Below the pieces are notes generated by a model. The model saw only the letters and a program-made list of their open reading frames with translations. It searched no databases and had not been told where the DNA came from. Positions 47,452 to 55,449 of a DNA stretch of 64,000 nucleotides are shown piece by piece (the first letter of the stretch is position 1; each line of letters starts with the position of its first letter). The position numbers and the translations under genes are program-made. The stretch comes from Paenibacillus oralis. GTDB taxonomy: Bacteria; Bacillota; Bacilli; Paenibacillales; Paenibacillaceae. The stretch covers positions 4,484,304 through 4,548,303 of the forward strand of contig NZ_RRCN01000001.1 in NCBI RefSeq assembly GCF_003863965.1, in the 5' to 3' direction.

Positions 47452-47660
47452 TTACTCGGCATCTCCGGAAGGATGTTCCCTCTTCATAAAATCGATAAAC
47501 CGTTCAGCGATCGCCAGCTCAGCGGCACGCCAAATTCGCGTTCCATCTGCTGAATCCGGTAAGTCAATGCCGGCTGCGTCATATACAGCCGTTCCGCGGC
47601 TTTGGTCAGGCTTTGCTCCAGGGCAACGTATTGAAGTATCGCGGCGTCTTTGTCATCCAC
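47452..47660 (-). pseudogene. LysR-family regulator remnant with internal deletion
   Basis: GTG 47660 opens AAILQYVALEQSLTKAAERL and YMTQPALTYRIQQMEREFGV, a textbook LysR helix-turn-helix. After PLS the frame breaks and the last codons read ELAIAERFIDFMKREHPSGD in another frame, which looks like the original C-terminus. Roughly 220 codons of effector domain are gone. It may once have controlled the M20/YfcC genes. Confidence 0.7.
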
Positions 47661-47763
47661 GTAACCGGGTCCTTTTTATCCACGTCATTACAAGTACTAT
47701 CATATTATATAGGATCGGCGGAACCGTGGAAAAAATGATTCCAAATAATGTGTTGGTTTTCGT

Positions 47764-47794
47764 TGACACCGGGTCATCAACAAGAATATACTAT
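47764..47794 (+). promoter_or_regulatory. Promoter of cadA
   Basis: TTGACA (47764-47769) and TATACT about 18 bp downstream. The dyad operator begins at the -10, so a bound repressor would cover the start region. Confidence 0.65.
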
Positions 47795-47816
47795 ATATGA
47801 ACATTTACTCATATAT
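47793..47816. promoter_or_regulatory. ArsR/CadC-type operator
   Basis: ATATATGA-N8-TCATATAT, a perfect 8-bp inverted repeat of the kind bound by SmtB/ArsR-family metal repressors, overlapping the cadA promoter. The repressor gene lies just downstream of cadA. Confidence 0.72.
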
Positions 47817-47844
47817 CGTTTTTTATTGAGGAGTGAGCAATCGG

Positions 47845-50055
47845 ATGGAGACGACTGCCGGTATAGTTAAACGTAAATTTGTTTTGGAAGGCTTGGATTG
47901 CGCAAACTGCGCTATGAAAATCGAAAGCGGCGTTCAGAACATTGACGGGGTTTCGGCTTGTTCGGTGAATTTTGTCAACAAAACGTTAACCATGGAAATG
48001 GCGGTGGACCGCAGCGAAGAGATCTTGGAGCAGGCAAAGAAAAAAATCCGCACGCTGGAGCCCGACGTCAAAGTATTGGAGCATGGAGCGGCGGGAGTTA
48101 AACGAGCCCATAACCATGATCACGCCCATGATCATGCTCACGATCACGGCGCCGAAGCGGCGGAGGATGGGCACGGACATTCCCATGACCACGGGGCGCA
48201 AAGCCTCAAAATCATGGTCGCCCGCCTGATTGCAGGTCTTGCCGCCGGAGTGGTGGCGCTAACGGTACCCTTGGGCCGGGAGCTTGAGCTGATTCTATAT
48301 CTTGCCTCCTATTTAATTGTGGGCGGGGATGTCGTCTACAAGGCGCTGAAAAATATCGTAAGAGGCCGGGTGTTCGATGAAAACTTCCTCATGTCGATCG
48401 CGACCGTCGGCGCTTTTGTGATCGGGGAGTACCCCGAAGGCGTGGCCGTTATGCTCTTCTACCAGGTTGGCGAACTGTTCCAGAGCATTGCCGTCAACCG
48501 GTCGCGGAAATCGATCAGCGCGCTGATGGATATCAGACCGGATTTTGCCCATTTGAAAGCGGGCGACGAAATCAAACGCGTGAGTCCGGAGGAAGTCCGG
48601 ATCGGAGATCTGATCGTCGTTCGTCCCGGCGAAAAGGTGCCTCTTGACGGCAAAGTCGCGGAAGGGAACTCGGCTATGGATACCTCGGCGCTGACCGGCG
48701 AGTCCGTACCGCGCGAGGTGGCTGCCGGCGATGATGTGCTGAGCGGGTTCATCAACAAAAACGGGGTTCTGACGATCGAGGTCACGAAGGTGTTCGGCGA
48801 GTCGACCGTGGCCAAGATTTTGGATCTGGTAGAGAACGCAAGCAGCAAAAAGGCGCCAACGGAAAACTTCATTACGAAGTTTGCCCGTTACTATACGCCG
48901 TTTGTCGTTATTGTTGCCGCTTTGCTGGCCGTCCTGCCTCCGCTGATCATTAGCGGCGCGACCTTCTCGGATTGGGTATACCGGGCGCTTATCTTTTTGG
49001 TTATTTCCTGTCCTTGCGCTCTAGTGGTTTCGATTCCGCTCGGCTTTTTCGGCGGTATCGGCGCTTCTTCCAAAAACGGCGTGCTGGTCAAGGGCAGCAA
49101 TTACCTGGAAGCGCTGAATGACGTCAAATATGTGGTGTTCGATAAAACGGGAACGCTGACCAAAGGCGCGTTTAAAGTGAACGGCATTTATCCGCAAAAC
49201 GGATGGACCGAACAGGAGCTGCTGCGTCAGGCCGCTTTTGCCGAGATGCACTCCACCCATCCGATCGCCCAGTCGATCAGGGAAGCTTACGGACGGGAAC
49301 TAAATGAAGAGCTGCTTTCGGGTTACAACGAAATATCGGGCTACGGCATCCAGGTCGTGTTCGAAGGCAGGGAGGTGCTGGCCGGGAACGCGAAGCTGAT
49401 GAAGCGGGAAAATATCGATTTCGCCGCGCCTGCCGAGCTGGGCACCATCGTGTTTGTCGCGATCAACAAACAATATGCCGGTTACTTGGTCATTGCCGAC
49501 GAGGTTAAGGAGGATTCGGCGCAGGCGATTCGTTCCCTGAAAAATCTCGGCGTGAAGAAGATTGTGATGCTGACGGGCGACATCAAGGCGGTGGGCGAAG
49601 CGATCGGCAAAAAGCTGGGCGTCGACGAGGTGCGGGCCGAACTGCTGCCGCAGCATAAGGTGGAAGAGCTGGAAAAAATAGACCGCGAGAAATCGAGCAA
49701 AGAAAAAATCGTGTTCGTCGGCGACGGCATCAACGACACGCCGGTGTTGGCCAGAGCGGATGTCGGCGTGGCCATGGGCGGTCTCGGGTCCGACGCGGCC
49801 ATCGAAGCGGCTGATATCGTCATCATGACCGACGAGCCTTCCAAGCTGGCTTCGGCGATTCATATTGCGAAAAGAACCCGGCGCATCGTATGGCAGAACA
49901 TCCTTTTTGCGCTGCTCGTCAAAGCGGTTTTCCTGCTCCTGGGCGCGTTCGGGATTGCGACGATGTGGGAAGCGGTGTTCTCGGATGTGGGCGTCACCCT
50001 GCTTGCCGTTTTGAACGCGATGCGCGTCATGAAGATCAAGCCCAATTTGAGTTAA
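47845..50055 (+). CDS. cadA: Cd/Zn/Pb-exporting P1B-type ATPase
   Basis: 736 aa from ATG 47845 (the GTG at 47833 is inside GAGGAG). An N-terminal heavy-metal domain has LDCANC; then a His-rich stretch (HNHDHAHDHAHDHG, later HGHSHDHG), eight helices with the metal-site CPC in SCPCALV, TGES in the actuator, DKTGTLT for phosphorylation and GDGINDTP in the hinge. CPC plus GLDCANC and the conserved Asp of the last helix (FSDVGVTLLAVLNAMR) point to divalent Zn/Cd/Pb. The His-rich linker could buffer zinc. Pumps metal out across the plasma membrane. Confidence 0.94.
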   Translation: METTAGIVKRKFVLEGLDCANCAMKIESGVQNIDGVSACSVNFVNKTLTMEMAVDRSEEILEQAKKKIRTLEPDVKVLEHGAAGVKRAHNHDHAHDHAHDHGAEAAEDGHGHSHDHGAQSLKIMVARLIAGLAAGVVALTVPLGRELELILYLASYLIVGGDVVYKALKNIVRGRVFDENFLMSIATVGAFVIGEYPEGVAVMLFYQVGELFQSIAVNRSRKSISALMDIRPDFAHLKAGDEIKRVSPEEVRIGDLIVVRPGEKVPLDGKVAEGNSAMDTSALTGESVPREVAAGDDVLSGFINKNGVLTIEVTKVFGESTVAKILDLVENASSKKAPTENFITKFARYYTPFVVIVAALLAVLPPLIISGATFSDWVYRALIFLVISCPCALVVSIPLGFFGGIGASSKNGVLVKGSNYLEALNDVKYVVFDKTGTLTKGAFKVNGIYPQNGWTEQELLRQAAFAEMHSTHPIAQSIREAYGRELNEELLSGYNEISGYGIQVVFEGREVLAGNAKLMKRENIDFAAPAELGTIVFVAINKQYAGYLVIADEVKEDSAQAIRSLKNLGVKKIVMLTGDIKAVGEAIGKKLGVDEVRAELLPQHKVEELEKIDREKSSKEKIVFVGDGINDTPVLARADVGVAMGGLGSDAAIEAADIVIMTDEPSKLASAIHIAKRTRRIVWQNILFALLVKAVFLLLGAFGIATMWEAVFSDVGVTLLAVLNAMRVMKIKPNLS

Positions 50056-50061
50056 GGGATG

Positions 50062-50124
50062 ATCCCGTACCGGGCCGGAGCGTGCTGCTCGCCCGGGGCT
50101 GGTACGGGCTGATCTCGTTTTTTC
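50062..50124 (+). terminator. Terminator of cadA
   Basis: CCCGTACC and GGTACGGG close a long GC-rich stem, followed by GATCTCGTTTTTTC. Confidence 0.75.
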
Positions 50125-50127
50125 GCA

Positions 50128-50508
50128 TTATGCGTGGTTGGTGTGCTGGAGGGTTTGGAGAAAAATCTGCTCAATGTGAGCGTCGTCAAGCGAATAATAG
50201 ACCGTCTTGCCGACCTTGCGCCGTTTGACGATTCTCAGGTTGCGCAGGTACCGCAGCTGGTGGGAAACGGCCGATTGCCCCATTTCGAGCAGAACCGTCA
50301 AATCATGCACGCACAGTTCTCTTTTTAGCAGGGCGCTGATGATTTTGACGCGTGTCGGATCGCTGAAAGCTTTAAACCAGTCGGCAAACTGAACCGCCGC
50401 TTGGTCATCGATGAGCTCCGCTTTGGCCGCAGCCAAATCCATCGTGGATCCCGAGCAGCTCGTATCGCATTCTTCTGCCGTATTTGCCGTATTTATTGAA
50501 CGTGTCAT
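50128..50508 (-). CDS. ArsR-family metal repressor (CadC-like)
   Basis: 126 aa. Winged helix with FKAFSDPTRVKIISALLK and the recognition helix GQSAVSHQLRYLRNLRIV. The thiol metal site of CadC is visible: two Cys in ECDTSC near the N-terminus and one in ELCVHDL of the metal helix; the second Cys usual there is His. A C-terminal DDAHIEQIFLQTLQHTNHA carries the His/Asp of the alpha-5 zinc site. It is convergent with cadA, not in front of it, so it must act in trans on the operator at 47793. Confidence 0.87.
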   Translation of the reverse strand: MTRSINTANTAEECDTSCSGSTMDLAAAKAELIDDQAAVQFADWFKAFSDPTRVKIISALLKRELCVHDLTVLLEMGQSAVSHQLRYLRNLRIVKRRKVGKTVYYSLDDAHIEQIFLQTLQHTNHA

Positions 50509-50530
50509 TAACTATCACCCTTCGTCTAGG

Positions 50531-50555
50531 CGTTTACATATATTATACTTAAACG
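50531..50555. promoter_or_regulatory. Possible operator before the metal repressor gene
   Basis: CGTTTA-N13-TAAACG in an AT-rich stretch (ACATATATTATACT inside) 23 bp upstream of the repressor ATG. It may carry the promoter and autoregulation of the gene. Confidence 0.4.
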
Positions 50556-50631
50556 AAATCATTACTATTAAAAGATTGCTGTCATCACAGTAACATAGAA
50601 GTCCGTCTTCGAGCAAGATGCCGAGTATTGC

Positions 50632-50674
50632 AAAAAAAAAGCGCGCGGGAGATTTTTTTCTCCCGCGCGCTTTG
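50632..50674 (-). terminator. Terminator of the alpha-galactosidase gene
   Basis: Perfect AAAGCGCGCGGGAG / CTCCCGCGCGCTTT stem around a run of A/T; on the minus strand it ends in a run of T. Confidence 0.9.
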
Positions 50675-50678
50675 GCGT

Positions 50679-51977
50679 TTAGCGGTAAGCCGGCAGCCAG
50701 TCGCCGTGCGCTTCGATCAAGTCGTCGCACAGCGCGATGATATCGTCCATGGACAACTCCGCCGAAGTATGGGGATCCAGCATCGCCGCGTGGTAAATAT
50801 GCTCTTTTTTGCCGGTGATGGCCGCTTCGATCGTTAACAGTTGGGTGTTGATGTTCGTCCGGTTCAAAGCCGCACACTGCGGCGGAAGATCGCCGACATA
50901 AGTCGGAGTGACGCCGCTGGCGTCCACCAGGCAAGGCACTTCGACGCAAGCTTCCTTCGGAAGGTTGGGAATCAGCCCGGTATTCATCACGTTGCCGCCA
51001 ATTTTGAACGGCACATCGGTTTCAATCGCTTCCATGATATAGGAGGCGTATTCATGTGAACGATCATGTTTCAATTCCTTGTTGTTGACGAGCTCTTCCC
51101 GCATCTTTTCCCAATTTGCGATCTGGCTCACACAGCGCCGCGGGTATTCGTCAAGGGGGATTTGGAAGCGGTCGATCAGCTCGGGATAATTGCGTTTGAT
51201 GAAATATGGATGATATTCGGCGTTATACTCCGACGATTCCGTGATGTAAAACCCGAATTTCAACATCATCTCAAAGCGCACCATGTCCTTGTGAGGCTGT
51301 TTTTGTTTCTCCGCCGCCCGCCGTTTGATTTCCGGATACAAATCCACGCCGCCTTGGGTAACCTCCAGCAGCCAGGCCATATGGTTGATCCCGGCGATCT
51401 TCGCTTGCACTCCGGTTGTGTCCATTTCCAGGCTCTTGAACAAGTCGGGGATGCAGGCCTGCACGCTGTGGCAAAGCCCGACGGTACGCACTTGGCCGTA
51501 CGTGTTCATCACGTTCGTCAGCACGGCCATCGGATTCGTGTAATTCAAAAACAGGGCGTCAGGGCAGACTTCACGGATATCGGCGGCAAATTCCAGCATG
51601 ACCGGGATCGTCCTGAGGTTGCGGAAGATGCCGCCGATCCCGACCGTGTCGGCGATCGTCTGGCGCAGCCCGTATTTTTTGGGAATTTCGAAATCCGTAA
51701 TGGTGCAAGGATCATAGCCGCCGACCTGGATGGCGTTAATCACGTATTTTGCGCCCCGCAAGGCTTCCTTGCGGTCACTGTAGGCCTTGACGGTGCAGGT
51801 GCTGCCGCTGCTGCGCTTCAGATTGTTCAGCATGTTCTCCGAATCCCGCAGCCGCTCAAGGTCGATATCGTACAACGCCAGTTCAAATCCCTGCAGAGCG
51901 GGCGTTTGCATGCAGTCGCCCAGCACATTTTTGGCAAAAACCGTGCTTCCGGCCCCGATAAATGTAATTTTCGACAT
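50679..51977 (-). CDS. melA: GH4 alpha-galactosidase
   Basis: 432 aa, cytoplasmic. GH4 enzymes use NAD+ and Mn2+ in a redox mechanism. ITFIGAGSTVFAKNVLGD is the NAD loop; YTNPMAVLT, GLCHSVQ (Cys-His metal pair) and AGINHMAWLL hold the active site. Length and the GLCHS/INHMAW pattern match MelA more than 6-phospho-glucosidases. It splits alpha-galactosides such as melibiose or raffinose. No transporter lies next to it. Divergent from an AraC-type regulator, which probably activates it. Confidence 0.9.
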   Translation of the reverse strand: MSKITFIGAGSTVFAKNVLGDCMQTPALQGFELALYDIDLERLRDSENMLNNLKRSSGSTCTVKAYSDRKEALRGAKYVINAIQVGGYDPCTITDFEIPKKYGLRQTIADTVGIGGIFRNLRTIPVMLEFAADIREVCPDALFLNYTNPMAVLTNVMNTYGQVRTVGLCHSVQACIPDLFKSLEMDTTGVQAKIAGINHMAWLLEVTQGGVDLYPEIKRRAAEKQKQPHKDMVRFEMMLKFGFYITESSEYNAEYHPYFIKRNYPELIDRFQIPLDEYPRRCVSQIANWEKMREELVNNKELKHDRSHEYASYIMEAIETDVPFKIGGNVMNTGLIPNLPKEACVEVPCLVDASGVTPTYVGDLPPQCAALNRTNINTQLLTIEAAITGKKEHIYHAAMLDPHTSAELSMDDIIALCDDLIEAHGDWLPAYR

Positions 51978-52024
51978 AAAAAAATCCTCCTTTTGAGTGT
52001 ACAGCCGAGCGGAAGATGACCGTT

Positions 52025-52040
52025 GGTATCGCTTGATACC
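52025..52040. promoter_or_regulatory. Perfect inverted repeat in the melA/regulator divergent region
   Basis: GGTATC-GCTT-GATACC, 6-4-6, about 50 bp upstream of melA. It could be an operator for a repressor; AraC proteins usually prefer direct repeats, so the binding protein is uncertain. Confidence 0.4.
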
Positions 52041-52211
52041 CCTTGAATTTCCACGTTGTTCCGGCTTATATTCATGTCTTCAATATAGCTTAGGCGGAAG
52101 GGGAAAAGTATGGAGGAATCGAAGATAGATATGGATGAATGTTGTATTTAGGATTTTGAATGCGGTAGACTGGTAAGGAATCCGAAAATGTTGACGAACC
52201 GGAGGTTTGTG

Positions 52212-53060
52212 ATGATTCCCGACCATTACATGTTTGAAGACAACATCAATCCCGATTTCCGGGAAAAAGACGTCACCTTGCTGTTCAGCGGGGAAGGCCG
52301 CCCTATTCCCGCTCATAAAATCGGGCCGTCCGTGCATGACTATTATCTCATCCACAGCGTTCTGGAGGGGGAAGGGGAGTTCTGTTGGAAAGATCAATGC
52401 CGCCGCTGCTGTCCCGGCGATACTTTTGTCATCTTTCCGGGCGTATTGTTTTCATATGAGGCGGATACGCAAAACCCTTGGCATTATGCATGGGTCGCTC
52501 TAAAAGGAGCAGGCGTCTCCAGGCAACTGGCCGACGTCGGCATTACGCCAGGTTACCCTGTTTGCCATTCCGGGGACATCGCGGCATTACATCGTCTCTA
52601 TACCCGGATTCGGTCAGCGTTCCGGCACGCGGATGACCCGAGGCTGGAGAGCCTGGAGGCATCGGGATGGCTGGCGCTGTTGTTCCATCAGTTCGGACTC
52701 GCGAACCGGGAGACGCTGCATGCTCCCGAAACGATGGAGCCCGCGATGATCGACCGGCAGGTGGAGCAGGCGGTCCGCTGGATTTCGCTGCAATACCATC
52801 AGCAGATCAGCATTGGCGAGCTGTCCCGCAAGCTCGGCTACCACCGGGCCCATCTGTTTCATGCTTTTAAGGCGCGAACAGGGCTTTCGCCTAAACAGTA
52901 TTTAATGAAAGTACGGATCGAGAAGGCGAAGGAACTATTGACGGGCCCGCTCACCGTGGACCAGATTGCCGCCTCGGTCGGCTTTAACGACGCCCTTTAT
53001 TTTTCACGCCAGTTCAAAAAAGCGACCGGCCTGCCGCCAAGCGAATACCGGAAGATGTAA
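52212..53060 (+). CDS. AraC-family regulator with N-terminal cupin domain
   Basis: 282 aa from ATG 52212 behind CCGGAGGTTTGTG. The N-terminal ~150 residues are an arabinose-type sensing barrel (HDYYLIHSVLEGEGEF, GDTFVIFPGVLFSYEAD); the end has two helix-turn-helix units (QISIGELSRKLGYHRAHLFH and LTVDQIAASVGFNDALYFSR). It resembles MsmR/MelR regulators of alpha-galactoside use and faces melA, so it likely switches that gene on in response to the sugar. Confidence 0.85.
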   Translation: MIPDHYMFEDNINPDFREKDVTLLFSGEGRPIPAHKIGPSVHDYYLIHSVLEGEGEFCWKDQCRRCCPGDTFVIFPGVLFSYEADTQNPWHYAWVALKGAGVSRQLADVGITPGYPVCHSGDIAALHRLYTRIRSAFRHADDPRLESLEASGWLALLFHQFGLANRETLHAPETMEPAMIDRQVEQAVRWISLQYHQQISIGELSRKLGYHRAHLFHAFKARTGLSPKQYLMKVRIEKAKELLTGPLTVDQIAASVGFNDALYFSRQFKKATGLPPSEYRKM

Positions 53061-53155
53061 CACACTGAATTGTCCGAATTGACCCCCGTAACCGGCATAT
53101 GATAATATTTCATAAGTAACTTTTTTGAGCAACCTCTATAAGGTGGGGGTCTGGA

Positions 53156-53248
53156 ATGTATATCAAGTTAGTCAAACTCGTCAGAACAAGCCGCTCCGTA
53201 CAAATGAACACGATGAAGCGTTGTACGGAGCTTAATCAGGGAGCGTAA
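53156..53248 (+). CDS. Putative 30-aa leader peptide of the ABC-F gene
   Basis: ATG with AAGGTGGGGG about ten bases upstream. The translation starts MYIKLVKLVRTSRSVQMNT and ends ELNQGA. The second half of the ORF contains both arms of the 11-bp hairpin, so ribosome position would decide whether that hairpin forms. Too short to show homology; the call rests on the ribosome site and location. Confidence 0.6.
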   Translation: MYIKLVKLVRTSRSVQMNTMKRCTELNQGA

Positions 53249-53429
53249 AGCTTCCTATATTCATCGGCTGAATGGTCTTTTTTTAAAAGCGTAGATTTAC
53301 TATGCTTTTTTAAGTGTGACCATTGGCCGAGAGTAAGGGCCGTCGACAACGCTTGTCGATGGCCTTTTGCATTTGGCAGCGAGTTCGCCGTACGTTAATA
53401 CCGTTCGACTGACTTGCGCCTTAAACATC

Positions 53430-53477
53430 AAGCAGAGGGCCGGCGTCCACAAACGCCGCTCTCTGCTTTTTTTATTT
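53430..53477 (+). terminator. Leader terminator just before the ABC-F gene
   Basis: AAGCAGAG-GGCCGGCG pairs with CGCCG-CTCTCTGCTT around a short loop, followed by seven T. It lies between the leader ORF and the ribosome site of the ABC-F gene, so it must be bypassed for expression. Confidence 0.85.
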
Positions 53478-53502
53478 TTGCTAAAAGAAAAGAGGAACCG
53501 AA

Positions 53503-55029
53503 ATGAGCTTACTTCAAGTTGAAAAACTATCGCATAGCTTTGGAGATAAAAAGTTGTACGACAATGCTTCTTTTGAATTATATAAAGGTGAACACATGGG
53601 AATCGTCGGCCAAAACGGGGCCGGAAAAAGCACGCTGATCCGCGTCTTGTTAGGCGAAATCATTCCGGATCATGGCAGCGTCAAGTGGCAATCCCAGATT
53701 GGGATCGGACATTTGGATCAGTATGCCGAAATCGATGGAAACGATACGATTGCCGAATATCTGAAGACGGCGTATGCCGATTTGTTCGAAATGGAGCGCC
53801 GCATGAACCGGTTATACGAGGAAAGCGCGGCGACCGGCGATCCCGCCATGCTGCTCCAGGCTGCGGAATATCAGGAGAAGCTGGAAGCCCGGGATTTTTA
53901 CTTGATCGACAGCCAGATTCTAAAGGTCGCTTCGGGACTAGGCATCGATGCCATCGGCATGCAGCGCCAAATCGGGGAGTTAAGCGGAGGGCAGCGGGCG
54001 AAGGTGATATTGGCCAAACTTTTGATTGAAGAGCCGGACGTCTTGCTGCTGGATGAACCGACCAATTTTCTGGATAAGGAGCATGTTGCGTGGCTGGCAG
54101 GTTATCTGGCGGATTTTGCCGAAGCCTTTATCGTCGTGTCCCATGACTACGAGTTTTTGGAGAAGGTGACCACTTGCATCGGCGACATCGAGTTCGGGAC
54201 GATCAAAAAATATTACGGCAAATACTCCGACTTCCTGCGGCAAAAGGAGCATCTGCGGCAGGATTACGTGCGCCGGTATCACGCCCAGCAGAAAAAGATC
54301 GAAAGGACGGAAGAGTATATCCGCCGGAATATCGCCGGCGTCAATTCCAAAATCGCCCAAGGGCGCAGGAAGCAGCTCGAACGGATGGAAAAGCTGGCTC
54401 CGCCCGCGTTTACCCATAAGCCGTCGATCCGTTTCCGCGAGCTGCCGCTGTCCGCGCAAACCTCGCTTAAAGTCAGCGATCTTGAAGTCGGGTATGGCGC
54501 TCCGCTTTTGCCGAAAATCCATTTTTCCGTAATGGGGGGACAAAAGCTCGTGATTACCGGCTTCAACGGGATCGGAAAATCGACGCTGCTGAATACGTTG
54601 GTCGGGCGGATTGCCGCGGTCTCCGGGCGATTCCGCTTTTCGGAACAGGCCAAAGTCGGATATTTCGAACAAGATTTGAAATGGGACAACGCCGGGCTTA
54701 CCCCGCTGCAAATCATTTCGGAACGGTTCCCGGGCCTTGGGACGAAAGAAATCCGCCGTTATCTGGCGTTGTGCGGTGTGAAGGACGATCTGGTTACCCA
54801 GGAAATCCGCGCTTTGAGCGGAGGCGAGCAATCCAAAGTCAAATTGTGCGGTCTGATGCTTTCGCCTTGCAATTTTCTAATCCTGGACGAACCGACGAAC
54901 CATCTGGATGCGGAAACGAAAGCGGCTTTGCAGGATGCTTTGCGGCAATTTCAAGGTAGCGTCATCCTCGTGTCTCATGAGGAGCGGTTTTATCGGGGGT
55001 GGGCGGACAAGGTCATTAGTTTGGGATGA
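53503..55029 (+). CDS. ABC-F family ribosome-associated ATPase, probable antibiotic-resistance or translation factor
   Basis: 508 aa with two ATPase domains and no membrane part. Domain 1: GQNGAGKSTL, LSGGQRAKVILAKLL, VLLLDEPTNFLD. The linker (~240-310) is a charged helix pair (HLRQDYVRRYHAQQKKIERT) that enters the ribosomal exit site in this family. Domain 2: GFNGIGKSTL, LSGGEQSKVKLCGLM, LILDEPTNHLDAET. The short linker and attenuator leader suggest a ribosome-protection protein of the Lsa/Vga/VmlR kind, but housekeeping relatives (YbiT, YkpA) have similar domains. ATG follows AAGAGGAACCGAA. Confidence 0.85.
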   Translation: MSLLQVEKLSHSFGDKKLYDNASFELYKGEHMGIVGQNGAGKSTLIRVLLGEIIPDHGSVKWQSQIGIGHLDQYAEIDGNDTIAEYLKTAYADLFEMERRMNRLYEESAATGDPAMLLQAAEYQEKLEARDFYLIDSQILKVASGLGIDAIGMQRQIGELSGGQRAKVILAKLLIEEPDVLLLDEPTNFLDKEHVAWLAGYLADFAEAFIVVSHDYEFLEKVTTCIGDIEFGTIKKYYGKYSDFLRQKEHLRQDYVRRYHAQQKKIERTEEYIRRNIAGVNSKIAQGRRKQLERMEKLAPPAFTHKPSIRFRELPLSAQTSLKVSDLEVGYGAPLLPKIHFSVMGGQKLVITGFNGIGKSTLLNTLVGRIAAVSGRFRFSEQAKVGYFEQDLKWDNAGLTPLQIISERFPGLGTKEIRRYLALCGVKDDLVTQEIRALSGGEQSKVKLCGLMLSPCNFLILDEPTNHLDAETKAALQDALRQFQGSVILVSHEERFYRGWADKVISLG

Positions 55030-55111
55030 AACGCATTAAAGCGATGGAACCGTAAAACAGTCAGGGTAAGGACGAGGTATGTGCGGATGCCGCCATCAGA
55101 AAGTTCAGCCC

Positions 55112-55158
55112 AAAAACGCGAGCAGCGGGGGGCATAAGCTCCAGGGCTCGCGTTTTTT
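55112..55158 (+). terminator. Terminator of the ABC-F gene
   Basis: AAAACGCGAGC / GCTCGCGTTTT, a perfect 11-bp stem followed by T-rich sequence. Confidence 0.85.
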
Positions 55159-55199
55159 CTGGATTATGCGTCCTGACCCGACGGCCACGTGGGATCAAC

Positions 55200-55379
55200 T
55201 GCAAAAGTACATTTGATTTTTCTGCATATGCCGTTTTGGAGCGGCTGAAATGCAAAAGTACATCTGATTTGGGGCTATTCGATAAAAAAGTATCTTTTGA
55301 CCGGAAATGAACTGCACTTATGCATTTGAGCCACCTGTTTCGAGGGATTTCGACGAAAATCGCCTGCACTTTTGCATTT
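55200..55379. repeat. Cluster of TGCAAAAGTACATTT sites, two direct and two inverted
   Basis: TGCAAAAGTACATTT at 55200 and TGCAAAAGTACATCT at 55251 point one way; TGCACTTATGCATTT at 55313 and TGCACTTTTGCATTT at 55365 contain the same motif in reverse (AAATGCANAAGTGCA). The spacing is 51, 62 and 52 bp. The region is noncoding and lies between two terminators of convergent genes. Confidence 0.7.
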
Positions 55380-55410
55380 CGCGGGAGTTGGCACCCCAAG
55401 TTGTATAAAC

Positions 55411-55440
55411 AAAAGACCTGACCGCCGGTCAGGTCTTTCT
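55411..55440. terminator. Terminator of hcp
   Basis: AAAGACCTGACCG / CGGTCAGGTCTTT near-perfect palindrome directly after the hcp stop; symmetric, so it may also act on plus-strand transcripts. Confidence 0.85.
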
Positions 55441-55449
55441 CGTAATACC

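Larger units (their letters stand above)
53061..53502 (+). promoter_or_regulatory. Attenuator-like leader of the ABC-F gene
   Basis: 442 bp without a normal gene. In order: a 30-codon leader ORF (53156-53248), a perfect 11-bp hairpin inside it (GCTCCGTACAA at 53193, TTGTACGGAGC at 53221), a terminator-like hairpin at 53283-53313 (AAAAGCGTAG / CTATGCTTTTTT), another at 53334-53368 (GGCCGTCGACAA / TTGTCGATGGCC, then TTTT), and a third at 53430-53477. The last one ends 26 bp before the gene. This is the layout of leaders in which a ribosome stalled by antibiotic prevents termination, as known for other ABC-F resistance genes. Confidence 0.75.

Noticed and set aside
51066-52019. 317-aa plus-strand ORF opposite melA
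   Set aside because: The minus strand encodes an intact GH4 enzyme; the plus translation has no recognisable motif and no start site.
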